From positions 1-63,810 of the forward strand of contig JAHFCR010000013.1 in assembly GCA_023249405.1 (NCBI GenBank): a DNA stretch of 63,810 bases, read 5' to 3'. The notes below the pieces were generated by a model. The model was not told the origin of the DNA, searched no databases, and saw only the letters and a list, made by a program, of their open reading frames with translations. Shown piece by piece: positions 45,779-54,382 of this stretch (position 1 is its first letter; every line of letters begins with the position of its first letter). Both the position numbers and the translations under genes were made by a program. The DNA is from Peptococcaceae bacterium. GTDB lineage: Bacteria; Bacillota; DSM-12270; Thermacetogeniales; Thermacetogeniaceae.

Positions 45779-46030
45779 ATGCCGATGTACACTTTCAACT
45801 GCAGTAAGTGCCACGAGGAATTTACCAAACTGATCAAGGCGGACCAGAAGGATCAGGTCGTCTGCCCCAATTGTGGTTGTAATGACCTGCAGCAGTTGTT
45901 TCGCCGTTTCAATTATGTCAAGATCACCCAGAAATATAACCCGGAATGCCGCAACGCCTTGAACTGCGTGAGCGCCAAAAAGTTTGGCTGCGGGAAATAT
46001 GCCAAAGACCCGGTGCCGACGATCAGCTGA
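45779..46030 (+). CDS. FmdB-type zinc ribbon protein
   Basis: An 83-residue protein starting MPMYTFNCSKCHEEFTKL, with C-x2-C and CPNCGC knuckles that would bind zinc, and an FmdB-like N terminus. The C-terminal part has three more cysteines (CRNALNC and FGCGKY). ATG 45779 follows GGGAGGG. It may be a small regulatory or RNA-associated protein; no specific role can be given. mobA starts 3 bases after the stop. Confidence 0.75.
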   Translation: MPMYTFNCSKCHEEFTKLIKADQKDQVVCPNCGCNDLQQLFRRFNYVKITQKYNPECRNALNCVSAKKFGCGKYAKDPVPTIS

Positions 46031-46032
46031 TC

Positions 46033-46617
46033 ATGGAGGCAGCGGCGATTATTCTGGCCGGTGGTAAAAGCTCGCGTTTTGAGGGAAATAAGGCGCTGGC
46101 GGAGATCTCATCCCAGCGGCTGATCGATAGAGCCGTGCATAAATTAAGGGGCAGCTTTCCCTTGCTGATTCTGGTTACCAATACACCGGAGGACTATCGG
46201 GGGTTGGATGCCGATATAATCTGCGATCTGATACCGGGCCAGGGCCCCCTGAGCGGCATTCATGCCGGCTTGATCGTTTCGCCCTACAGCCTGAATTACG
46301 TGATTGGTTGCGATATGCCTTTTATCAGCGGTGAACTGGGGACCTATCTGATCCAGCGGGCAGACCAGGGTGATGACGCGTTGATACCGTATGTCAAAGG
46401 CTATGCCGAACCCCTGTCTGCCGTGTACCGCAAAACCTGCATTCCTTACATCGAAAACGCCTTGTTGGCAGGCAGACCCAAGGTGTCCGCCCTCTATGAT
46501 CAGGTAAGGATCAAGTACATTCCGGAAGAGGAGATCATTCCGTTCGGCGGCGAAGAATGCTTTTTTAACATCAATACCAGGGATGATCTGAAGAAGGCTT
46601 TAAAATATTACCAGTGA
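46033..46617 (+). CDS. mobA: Molybdenum cofactor guanylyltransferase-like protein
   Basis: A 194-residue nucleotidyltransferase that links GMP to molybdopterin. The N-terminal signature AAIILAGGKSSRFEGNKAL, the metal-binding aspartate in YVIGCDMPFIS, and GPLSGIHAGL are clear. ATG 46033 is chosen because it begins just after the fmdB stop and directly before the motif. No other molybdopterin genes are adjacent. Confidence 0.85.
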   Translation: MEAAAIILAGGKSSRFEGNKALAEISSQRLIDRAVHKLRGSFPLLILVTNTPEDYRGLDADIICDLIPGQGPLSGIHAGLIVSPYSLNYVIGCDMPFISGELGTYLIQRADQGDDALIPYVKGYAEPLSAVYRKTCIPYIENALLAGRPKVSALYDQVRIKYIPEEEIIPFGGEECFFNINTRDDLKKALKYYQ

Positions 46618-46658
46618 CCTGATTACTTTTATAAATAAAGGCGAGCAAGATTGCCGGT

Positions 46659-46679
46659 CCGGCTGTGGCCGGTTTTTTT
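46659..46679 (+). terminator. Rho-independent terminator after mobA
   Basis: CCGGC-TGTG-GCCGG hairpin followed by seven T. Confidence 0.85.
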
Positions 46680-46774
46680 GTTGCTTGGTGGCGCTCATCG
46701 TTTCGATCACGCTTCGCATATTTGTTCCCGTTCTGCACACGCTAGATAAGGAACAAGAAAGGGGGGCAAATAAA

Positions 46775-47506
46775 TTGCGAATTCCGCTTGGGATGATCGT
46801 GCTGCTGCTAATTTCTCTGCTGATTTATTTTGGGGTGGCCCATCGGGTCCTCGATCGTCTGAAGCTATCAGACAGAGCAGCCCTGGCTATGATCGCCGCC
46901 CTGATCATCGGGGGGTTTATTAATATCCCCTTGCCGGCCGGTCCGCGCCTGGAGGCCTCTTTGAATATCGGGGGAGGCGTTGTGCCGCTGATCCTGGCGG
47001 TTTATCTGCTTACCAAGACTTCGGCGAAAGAAAAGGTCAGAGCTTTAGTAGGTATGGCAGTAACCGCGGTAGCGGTTTACCTGACGGGCATATTGCTGGG
47101 TGCGGAGCCGGGAAACATGCTCCTGGACCCTCTCTACGTTTATCCGGTGGTAGCCGGCGCCGTTGCCTACCTGATCGGACGTTCACGACGCGGGGCTTTC
47201 TTTGCAGCTACGATGGGCATACTCGTCGTCGACGTTGTCTCTTACTTTCGCCTGGCCTCGAGCGGAACCCCCGGGGCGGTGCTGATAGGTGGTGGCGGGG
47301 CCTTCGACGCCATAGTAATTGCCGGTTTGCTGGCGGTCCTACTGGCTGAGTTCATCGGCGAGTCCCGGGAATGGCTGCAGGGTGGCCCCAGCGTTGATGG
47401 AAAAGCGCCTGCTCTCTTGAAGCGTTTACGCCCGCTGGATCGGAACGATAGGGAGTTGAAACAAAGCCTCAGGGAGGATGATGATCATGCGTCAGTGGAT
47501 AAATAG
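46775..47506 (+). CDS. DUF1614 membrane protein
   Basis: Polytopic membrane protein of 243 residues with about seven hydrophobic segments. The conserved stretch is IGGFINIPL, LNIGGGVVPLILAVYLL, with GGGGAFDAIVIAGLLAVLLAEF near the C terminus. The TTG at 46775 lies eight bases after a run AAAGGGGGG; the frame runs open upstream to 46685 but crosses the terminator region. It overlaps spoIIP by 20 bases, hinting at a sporulation or cell-envelope role; function unknown. Confidence 0.75.
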   Translation: MRIPLGMIVLLLISLLIYFGVAHRVLDRLKLSDRAALAMIAALIIGGFINIPLPAGPRLEASLNIGGGVVPLILAVYLLTKTSAKEKVRALVGMAVTAVAVYLTGILLGAEPGNMLLDPLYVYPVVAGAVAYLIGRSRRGAFFAATMGILVVDVVSYFRLASSGTPGAVLIGGGGAFDAIVIAGLLAVLLAEFIGESREWLQGGPSVDGKAPALLKRLRPLDRNDRELKQSLREDDDHASVDK

Positions 47507-48632
47507 GCTGCCGGCGATAGCCATGGCTATCGCCGTTGTGGTGGGGGCTGCCGCAGCGCTTGGCGCTGCGGCAGCCGGATTATCGCTTCCGGGAACAGGC
47601 GCCGGAATTTATGGCCTGGAACGGGCCGATGGCAAGTACTATACCATCATCGACGAGCACAATAAGCCTCTGGATTATACGGCGCACATCCTCTACCCTG
47701 GAGATGAATTTATCACTGCAGATAATCTGCGCTATCAGATTACTGGAATCAGGGGGGATATCGCCTCGACCCGCTTGGTTGGGAAAGAGGCGGCGGTGAC
47801 CGTGAATTCCTTCCTGCCTGCCACCGGCGGCACCTCAAGAAAGGTGGCAGCCGGAAAACAAGAGATTGCCATCTATCACACCCATAGCGACGAATCCTAC
47901 GATCCCTCTGACGGCACATCCAGTATCTATGCGCACGGCGGGGTGTTCCAGGTTGGAGATGCTTTCGCTGCAAAGCTTAAGGGCGAGGGCTTCAAGGTCA
48001 TGCATAGTTTGCGCCCTCATGACCCGCACGACGCCAACGCCTATGTTCGCTCGCGGCGTACGGCAGCGGAATTGCTCAAAACAGGACCGGCAGCCATGTT
48101 TGATCTCCATAGAGATGCTGCTCCTGCAAACGTTTATTCAGCCACAGTCGACGGTCAGCCCATCACCAAGGTCAGGTTTGTCCTGGGTAGGGGAAACCCT
48201 CACATCAGTGCCAATCTACAATTTGCCAAAGAGATCAAAGCGGCGGAAGACCAACTGCACCCCGGGGTGGTGCAGGGTATCCTGTTGACTCAGGGCAACT
48301 TCAATCAGGATCTGACACCCAGGTCGCTGCTGATCGAAGTAGGCGCCAATACCAACGCCAAGGATGCGGCAGAGCGCGGCGTATCATTTTTCTCTGATGC
48401 TATTCCCAAGGTGCTGGGCGGTGTCACCACGGGCGCCAGACCCAACGTGGAGTTTCCTGTAACAGGTACTAACCGGGCCGATTGGAACGCCGCCTTATGG
48501 ATTGCGCTGATCGCGGCAGGCGCCCTGGCAGGCTATCTGTATATCAATGCCGGGAGTTGGCAGGGAGTCTGGGATCAGGTTCGCCGGTTTCTGGGCGGGG
48601 AATTTGGCAACCGCATCAAGGACCGCAGGTAG
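47487..48632 (+). CDS. spoIIP: Stage II sporulation protein P
   Basis: Peptidoglycan amidase/endopeptidase of the engulfment complex with SpoIID and SpoIIM (381 residues). An N-terminal membrane anchor (about 8-32), YHTHSDESY and DLHRDA zinc-ligand motifs, and the SLLIEVGANTN segment are typical; a second membrane helix lies near the C terminus (about 332-350). ATG 47487 is chosen because AGGGAGG (47471-47477) is nine bases upstream; ATG 47478 and 47481 are too close. Confidence 0.92.
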   Translation: MRQWINRLPAIAMAIAVVVGAAAALGAAAAGLSLPGTGAGIYGLERADGKYYTIIDEHNKPLDYTAHILYPGDEFITADNLRYQITGIRGDIASTRLVGKEAAVTVNSFLPATGGTSRKVAAGKQEIAIYHTHSDESYDPSDGTSSIYAHGGVFQVGDAFAAKLKGEGFKVMHSLRPHDPHDANAYVRSRRTAAELLKTGPAAMFDLHRDAAPANVYSATVDGQPITKVRFVLGRGNPHISANLQFAKEIKAAEDQLHPGVVQGILLTQGNFNQDLTPRSLLIEVGANTNAKDAAERGVSFFSDAIPKVLGGVTTGARPNVEFPVTGTNRADWNAALWIALIAAGALAGYLYINAGSWQGVWDQVRRFLGGEFGNRIKDRR

Positions 48633-48656
48633 GTTTTTGAACGACTGGAGTATCAT

Positions 48657-49610
48657 GTGGATAGATATGTGATTTTTCATTGTTATGGCGGTGCGCATTC
48701 ATCGGTCACATCGGCGGGCATCTACCTTGGCTTGTTGCCCCGTAACCGGGTGCCCGGCACCGGGGAATTGCTGACGGTCCCCCATTATGACGGAGAAGAG
48801 CCGATCACGCATGGGCACTTTCGCTTCATGGGGCGCGACCAGACCAGCAGGGCAGTATTTGTTCTGGGCAAGGGCATGATGGGGCCGCAAACCAACCGTC
48901 TCATGGCAGTCGTTGCCGGCATCTATGGTTGTGCCGGCAATCTGTTTTCCATAGACACCACGGCTTTTGTCAATACCTTGATGGTGATCGGCGGCTATAC
49001 TTCCAGGGTGCTGAAGCTGGTGTGTCTGGGCCGGCCGATCGTAGTGCTGGGGACGAAACTGGCCTACTTTAATTTTGTAGAACTGGCACATGGAGCAGGC
49101 CAGAAATTACACGCAAACTGCCGTGTCGAGGTGGCGTCTGTTCCTGCGGCGATCCGGCGCAAGTCCGTATTCTATCTCTGCCCCGATGGTTTCCGGTACT
49201 CCTTGCTGGCAGCCGGTTGTCATGTCTTTGCCGGAGCTTTGGAGGAATCACTGCTTTCCTGGGCCCGGCAGCAATACTTTACGGGAACGATCGGATCAGT
49301 GCTCTATGCGGGTACAGATGATGGCTATCAGGTCTACGTGGTGGGCGTTGGACGGGAGCCGGGCCTGGCGGGACGCATTATCAGAGAACTGCGTTATTTC
49401 CTGGATGTGCCCCAATCGCATTACCTGGTGGTAGAACCGGTGGTCCGATCTTCTCCGATCGGTGTCCTGGCACGAAGAGCCAGCCGGTATCTAAGGCTTT
49501 CCCACCTATATGATCTTTGGGAGGAAAGACTTTTTAGAAAATATATGAATAGATGTCAGCAATCGAGCAATGATGTAAAAGTGAGAATAAAAGAGGGAAT
49601 CCTTGACTAA
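48657..49610 (+). CDS. DUF3189 protein, apparently with two domain copies
   Basis: A 317-residue protein of unknown function. The N-terminal half (1-150: IFHCYGGAHSSVTSAGIYLGLLP, VPHYDGEEPITHGHFRFMGRD, KLVCLGRPIVVLGT) looks like DUF3189. A second related unit (about 170-275) has HVFAGALEESLLSWARQ, VLYAGTDDGYQVYVVGVGRE and HYLVVEP. The C terminus is basic. DUF3189 genes are found in spore-forming Clostridia next to sporulation genes, as here beside spoIIP. The GTG start has a weak ribosome site. It overlaps the next gene by 8 bases. Confidence 0.6.
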   Translation: MDRYVIFHCYGGAHSSVTSAGIYLGLLPRNRVPGTGELLTVPHYDGEEPITHGHFRFMGRDQTSRAVFVLGKGMMGPQTNRLMAVVAGIYGCAGNLFSIDTTAFVNTLMVIGGYTSRVLKLVCLGRPIVVLGTKLAYFNFVELAHGAGQKLHANCRVEVASVPAAIRRKSVFYLCPDGFRYSLLAAGCHVFAGALEESLLSWARQQYFTGTIGSVLYAGTDDGYQVYVVGVGREPGLAGRIIRELRYFLDVPQSHYLVVEPVVRSSPIGVLARRASRYLRLSHLYDLWEERLFRKYMNRCQQSSNDVKVRIKEGILD

Positions 49611-50976
49611 ACCTGGGCTGTCAAGGATAATGGTAAAGAAACGGAGCATCGGCATGAACTACCGCCAACATTGCATCAGAATTGCGGGAGTGGTTCCGGG
49701 ATCGCCTGCCATGGCCTGTGGAATCAGGGGTGGGAACCATCTTGTATCGATCAATGGCATTCTCCCGAGAGATACAATTGAATACAGCTATCTGACCTGC
49801 AGTGACCGTATCCGGTTGAGAGTGCAAAGCGGCAAGCGGAGCAGGACGCTAATGGTTCCCAAGAACTGCGATGCCAATCTGGGGCTTATCTTTGACAGCG
49901 ATTGCTTCAACGGAGTTAAAAGATGCCATAATAATTGCATTTTCTGTTTTGTAGACCAACTACCCCCGGGCCTGCGCTCCTCATTGTATGAAAAAGACGA
50001 CGATTACCGCCTTTCTTTTTTACATGGCAACTTCCTGACTATGACCAATATGGATAATAGGGAACTGCACCGCATCAGCACCCTGCATCTTAGTCCGCTG
50101 TATATTTCTGTTCATGCCACCGATCCCGATATCAGGGGTTTGATGCTGGGCCGGGCACGGCCGGCTCCGGTACTGGACAAGATTGCGGAGTTGGCCGGCG
50201 CCGGCATCGTCATGCATATCCAGGTTGTCCTATGCCCCGGCATTAACGACGGGGATGTGTTAAAGAAAACTATAGCTGACTTGGCGGGCTTTTGGCCGCA
50301 GGTGGCTTCGATCGGAATTGTTCCGGTCGGACTGACCAGATTTCGAGACGGCAGGCCAAATATCCGGTCTTTTACCAGGGTGGAGTGCCTGCGGCTGATC
50401 CGGGAGGCTGGCGACTATCAATGCCGGTTCCGGCGACAGTTGAAAACCTCACTGACATATCTGGCGGATGAATTCTACTTGCGAGCCCGGATGCCTTTTC
50501 CCAGCGCAGCTAACTACGACCATTATCCACAGTTGGAAAACGGGATCGGCAACGGACGGCTTTTCTATGAAGAGTTTCGCGGGCTCTCGGCGACTCTTCC
50601 GGATCGGTTGCGGCGCCGGCGCCGCCTCTATCTGGCCACAGGCAGAGCGGGGGCAGCGGTATTGGGGCCCGTCCTCCGGCGTCTGAAGCGGATCCGCAAC
50701 CTGGATCTGTCATTGGTTCCTATCGGCAGCATCTTTTTTGGTCCCCGTATCAGCGTCACCGGTCTGCTGACCGGTCAAGATCTGATCTGGGGGTTGCGCG
50801 GGCATAGGGGAATAGAAGTACTGCTGCCCGATATAATCATGAGGCAGGGCGCCTCTCTCTTGCTCGACGGGATGTCCCTGGAGCAGGTCGCATCCCGGAC
50901 CGGCTGCCGCTTCCGGGTTCTGCAGCCGACAGCAGGCGCTCTGGTGTCAGAAATATTGAGGTCTTTATCCGAATAG
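49603..50976 (+). CDS. DUF512 radical-SAM-like protein with PDZ domain
   Basis: A 457-residue putative iron-sulfur enzyme. A PDZ-like N terminus (IAGVVPGSPAMACGIRGGNHLVSINGI) is followed by the cluster motif RCHNNCIFCFVDQLPPGLRSSLYEKDDDYRLSFLHGNF, a C-x3-C-x2-C arrangement, and a C-terminal DUF512 domain. Its reaction is unknown, but the gene is almost always beside der in Clostridia, as here. The TTG at 49603 follows GAGGGA; ATG 49630 is an alternative. The stop codon and the last three codons lie in the tail of repeat copy B. Confidence 0.85.
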   Translation: MTKPGLSRIMVKKRSIGMNYRQHCIRIAGVVPGSPAMACGIRGGNHLVSINGILPRDTIEYSYLTCSDRIRLRVQSGKRSRTLMVPKNCDANLGLIFDSDCFNGVKRCHNNCIFCFVDQLPPGLRSSLYEKDDDYRLSFLHGNFLTMTNMDNRELHRISTLHLSPLYISVHATDPDIRGLMLGRARPAPVLDKIAELAGAGIVMHIQVVLCPGINDGDVLKKTIADLAGFWPQVASIGIVPVGLTRFRDGRPNIRSFTRVECLRLIREAGDYQCRFRRQLKTSLTYLADEFYLRARMPFPSAANYDHYPQLENGIGNGRLFYEEFRGLSATLPDRLRRRRRLYLATGRAGAAVLGPVLRRLKRIRNLDLSLVPIGSIFFGPRISVTGLLTGQDLIWGLRGHRGIEVLLPDIIMRQGASLLLDGMSLEQVASRTGCRFRVLQPTAGALVSEILRSLSE

Positions 50977-51126
50977 CTAACCGCCCCTAATACCCCCGCT
51001 CTGCAAGCGATGGTATAAGGGGCGCTAAGCCGGGTGCCAGACCCGCTAAAGCGGGTACCCCGGCGGGATCGGCTCAGCTAAGCATCAGATGGGTCAGAAC
51101 CCCATCTGATGCAAGTTTCGCTTTAT
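50964..51126 (-). repeat. Structured dispersed repeat, copy B (reverse orientation)
   Basis: This 163-base element is the reverse of copies A and C. On the minus strand it starts ATAAAGCGAAACTTGCATCA at 51126, has the GCATCAGATGGGG stem at 51081-51111, the ACCCGC-TTTA-GCGGGT hairpin inside a GCCGGG/CCCGGC stem, then a CGCT/AGCG hairpin, and ends at 50964 with the common tail carrying one extra T. It fills the whole gap between the DUF512 gene and der. Confidence 0.8.
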
Positions 51127-51154
51127 AACTTATTTGAGAGGAAGCAGATCGATC

Positions 51155-52459
51155 ATGGCAAAACCGGTAGTGGCAATAGTAGGGCGGCCAAATGTGGGCA
51201 AATCCACGCTTTTTAACCGTCTCACGGGAGGGCGCACGGCAATTGTCGCCGATGTGGCCGGCGTGACCCGGGATCGCCTATACAGAGACGTGGAATGGGA
51301 CCGGGCAGTATTTTCACTGATCGATACTGGCGGCCTATTCATGGAGGAAGTGGATTTTGCCGCCCATGTCCACGAGCAGGTGGACAAGGCCATCGCGGAG
51401 GCCGATCTGGTCCTGCTGGTAGTTGATGGCCGGGTCGGGCCGACTACCGAAGACAGGGAGATCGCCCAACTGCTGCAGAGATCTAGGAAGAAAACGGTAC
51501 TGGCAGTGAATATGGTGGACAATTATAAGGAAAGCCATGTGGCATACGACTTTTTAGAATTGGGACTGGGGGACCCGGTGGCAGTCTCGGCGGTGCACGG
51601 TCTCAATATAGACGGGTTGCTCGACCAGGTCGTTTCGCTGCTGCCAACGGATACATCTGTAGAGCCCGAGGAAGGGGTACGGGTGGCTGTTGCCGGAAGA
51701 CCGAACGTGGGTAAATCATCGCTGGTGAATGCTTTGCTGAAAGAAAAACGCCTGATTGTCAGCGATGTTCCCGGAACAACCCGCGACGCCATCGATACGG
51801 TTTTGGCCAGAGACGGTCACAGATACGTATTAGTGGATACTTCCGGCATTCGCAAGCGCAGCCACGTCACCGATGGGGTCGAGTATTACAGCGTTCTCAG
51901 ATCTTTTAAGGCGATCGACCGGGCTGACATCTCCCTACTGGTGCTCGATGCCGATCAGGGAGTTGTAGAGCAGGATAAAAAGATCGGTGGGTATATCCAG
52001 GATGCCGGAAAAGGACTTATAATATTGGTTAACAAGTGGGACTTGGTCAGGGAAACAGATGCCAGAAATAAATTTGAGCGGCATGTCCGAACGGAACTGG
52101 ATTTTCTAAACTATGCGCCGATCCATTATGTTTCGGCCCTCGAAAACAAGGGTATCATCAAGATCCTCGATCTGATCGACAGGGTTGACGAGCAGCAGAT
52201 CAGGCGAGTTAGCACCGGAAATTTAAATAGTTGGTTGAACGAAACGGTTTATCTCAATCCGCCGCCTTCGATCAAAGGGCAGGATATAAAAATTTATTAC
52301 GTGGTGCAAGTGAGCGTCAAGCCCCCGACATTTGTTTTCTTTGTCAACAAGCCGGAATTATTGCATTTTTCCTATAAGCGCCACCTGGAGCGGCGGCTGC
52401 GGGATACTTACGGTTTCGAGGGTACGCCCCTGCGGCTGATCTTCAGACTGCGGCAGTAA
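51155..52459 (+). CDS. der: Ribosome-assembly GTPase Der (EngA)
   Basis: Double-GTPase needed for 50S subunit maturation, 434 residues. The first G domain has GRPNVGKSTLFN, DTGG and NMVD; the second has GRPNVGKSSLVN, DTSG and NKWD. A KH-like C-terminal domain follows (residues about 350-434). ATG 51155 is chosen over a TTG at 51134 that lies within the ribosome-binding region. Confidence 0.97.
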   Translation: MAKPVVAIVGRPNVGKSTLFNRLTGGRTAIVADVAGVTRDRLYRDVEWDRAVFSLIDTGGLFMEEVDFAAHVHEQVDKAIAEADLVLLVVDGRVGPTTEDREIAQLLQRSRKKTVLAVNMVDNYKESHVAYDFLELGLGDPVAVSAVHGLNIDGLLDQVVSLLPTDTSVEPEEGVRVAVAGRPNVGKSSLVNALLKEKRLIVSDVPGTTRDAIDTVLARDGHRYVLVDTSGIRKRSHVTDGVEYYSVLRSFKAIDRADISLLVLDADQGVVEQDKKIGGYIQDAGKGLIILVNKWDLVRETDARNKFERHVRTELDFLNYAPIHYVSALENKGIIKILDLIDRVDEQQIRRVSTGNLNSWLNETVYLNPPPSIKGQDIKIYYVVQVSVKPPTFVFFVNKPELLHFSYKRHLERRLRDTYGFEGTPLRLIFRLRQ

Positions 52460-52481
52460 TGGCGGCAATTTCGAGGAGGGT

Positions 52482-53063
52482 ATGTTGTCCTTGTTCTGGC
52501 TGATTCTGGGGAGTTACCTGTTTGGCTCCATTCCCTGCGGTTACCTGTTGGGCAAAGTCAGGGGAGTGGATCTGCGTTGCCATGGAAGCGGAAATATTGG
52601 TGCCACCAACGCCTTTCGCGTGCTGGGGATACAATTGGGCATAGTCGTCTTTATCTGCGACGTTGTCAAGGGGCTGGTCCCCGCACTGGTGGGAGCGCGC
52701 TTCGGCCCGGGTTGGGGTGTATTGGCGGGGCTGGCCGCAGTGGCCGGGCATAGCTGGTCTGTCTTCCTGGGTTTTCGCGGCGGACGGGGAGTGGCTACCA
52801 GTACCGGAGTGGTACTCGCCCTCATGCCCAAGGCAGTAATCATAGCCCTGATCATCTGGGTGCTGATCCTTCTGTCTACCGGTTATGTCTCCCTGGCGTC
52901 AATTATCGCTACGGTCTCCTTACCGGTAATTGCCTTGTTTCTACAGGCGCCCTGGATCTATTTTGTTTTTGCCATCCCTGCGCCGCTGTTGATTGTGGTG
53001 AGGCACCTGCCCAACATACGCCGGCTTCGAAACGGTATAGAGCCGCGCATAGATATCTGGTGA
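52482..53063 (+). CDS. plsY: Glycerol-3-phosphate acyltransferase PlsY
   Basis: Membrane acyltransferase (193 residues) that uses acyl-phosphate to make lysophosphatidate. The conserved motifs are GSIPCGYLLGK, GSGNIGATNAFRVLG and GHSWSVFLGFRGGRGVATSTG; five to six hydrophobic segments. GAGGAGGG precedes ATG 52482. Works before PlsC (42809) in phospholipid synthesis, with gpsA just downstream supplying glycerol 3-phosphate. Confidence 0.95.
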   Translation: MLSLFWLILGSYLFGSIPCGYLLGKVRGVDLRCHGSGNIGATNAFRVLGIQLGIVVFICDVVKGLVPALVGARFGPGWGVLAGLAAVAGHSWSVFLGFRGGRGVATSTGVVLALMPKAVIIALIIWVLILLSTGYVSLASIIATVSLPVIALFLQAPWIYFVFAIPAPLLIVVRHLPNIRRLRNGIEPRIDIW

Positions 53064-53120
53064 GCGTTAGCCATCTGAAATGTCCCTTGTTTGTGTGTAT
53101 CGACGAAGGGGTTGTAGCGC

Positions 53121-54161
53121 ATGAAGGATGAGGAACAAGAGGTTGCCGTTTTGGGAGCCGGGAGCTGGGGGACGGCACTGGCGGTGCATCTGGCGTCCAA
53201 GGGTCTGAGCGTCAGACTATGGGAACGGATTCCCGAACTGGCACGGCAGTTAAACGAACAGAGGATTAATGAGCGCTTTTTACCAGGTGTCATGCTGCCT
53301 GAGGGGGCACTGGTGACCTCAGACCTCCGGGAGTCGCTGGAGCAAGCAGGAACTGTAGTCTTGGCAGTACCGTCTCAAGCCGTCAGGGAAATTGTCAGAA
53401 GCATCCGCACCCTGCTAGAGCCAGGGAGTATTCTAATCAATGGCGCAAAAGGCCTGGAGGATGCGACCTGTCTGCGGCTCTCCGAAGTGATCTGCGAGGA
53501 GGCTCCGGAAGCTAGCGATCGCTTGGCGGTGATCTCGGGCCCCAGCCATGCCGAGGAAGTGGGGCGGGGAATACCTACGGCGCTGGTGGCGGCCGCTGCC
53601 GGGAGATCGTTGGCCGAAGGCGTCCAGGACCTGTTCATGACCGAGAGCCTGCGTGTTTATACCAATTCAGACCTGGTGGGGGTTGAACTGGGCGGCGCCC
53701 TGAAAAATATTATCGCCTTGGCGGTAGGCATCACCGAGGGTTTGGGATACGGCGACAATACCAAGGCAGCGTTGCTTACCAGAGGCCTGACGGAGATTGC
53801 CCGGCTGGGAATTGCCCTGGGTGCCAGCCCACTTACTTTTCTGGGACTTACCGGTGTCGGCGATCTGATCGTCACCGCTACCAGCAACCACAGTCGAAAC
53901 CGGCGAGCAGGGATTTTACTTGGACAAGGGTTAAGCCTGCAGGCGACCCTGGAACAGGTGGGAATGGTCGTCGAGGGCGTACAGACGATCAGGGCGGCAA
54001 GGATGCTGGCCAGGGATTGTCAGGTGGAAATGCCGGTCACGGAACAGGCTTTTCAGGTGCTGTTCTCCGGGTTGGATCCGGGGGTGGCCGTCTCCAATCT
54101 GATGACCCGGTCAAAGCGCCATGAAGTGGAAGATATCTTTTTGAACAGCATCAGTTGGTAG
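53121..54161 (+). CDS. gpsA: Glycerol-3-phosphate dehydrogenase (NAD(P)+)
   Basis: Makes sn-glycerol 3-phosphate for phospholipids. The 346-residue protein has VLGAGSWGTALAVHLA, SGPSHAEEVGRGIPTA, GVELGGALKNIIALAVGITEGLGYGDNTKAAL and SRNRRAG. Usual length and arrangement. It is 57 bases after plsY and ends in a terminator. Confidence 0.96.
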   Translation: MKDEEQEVAVLGAGSWGTALAVHLASKGLSVRLWERIPELARQLNEQRINERFLPGVMLPEGALVTSDLRESLEQAGTVVLAVPSQAVREIVRSIRTLLEPGSILINGAKGLEDATCLRLSEVICEEAPEASDRLAVISGPSHAEEVGRGIPTALVAAAAGRSLAEGVQDLFMTESLRVYTNSDLVGVELGGALKNIIALAVGITEGLGYGDNTKAALLTRGLTEIARLGIALGASPLTFLGLTGVGDLIVTATSNHSRNRRAGILLGQGLSLQATLEQVGMVVEGVQTIRAARMLARDCQVEMPVTEQAFQVLFSGLDPGVAVSNLMTRSKRHEVEDIFLNSISW

Positions 54162-54192
54162 CAGCTTTGGGGGTATCGGTACAGTTCTATTA

Positions 54193-54220
54193 CAGGCCTC
54201 TTTGCAGAGCCTGTTTTTTT
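54193..54220 (+). terminator. Rho-independent terminator after gpsA
   Basis: CAGGCCTCT pairs with AGAGCCTG (one bulged C), followed by seven T. Confidence 0.85.
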
Positions 54221-54382
54221 GTTCCCGGTACTACCAGAAAATAACTTCACATATAAATAGTACCGATGGGTTGGCCCTGTACCACACTGCAGCGATTGCC
54301 GGGCGCAGAAAAATGACCTGTTGCAGAATAATGCATGAAAATGGATTGTCCTGCATAAGAAAGATCAGGGAGGGGGGTACCG

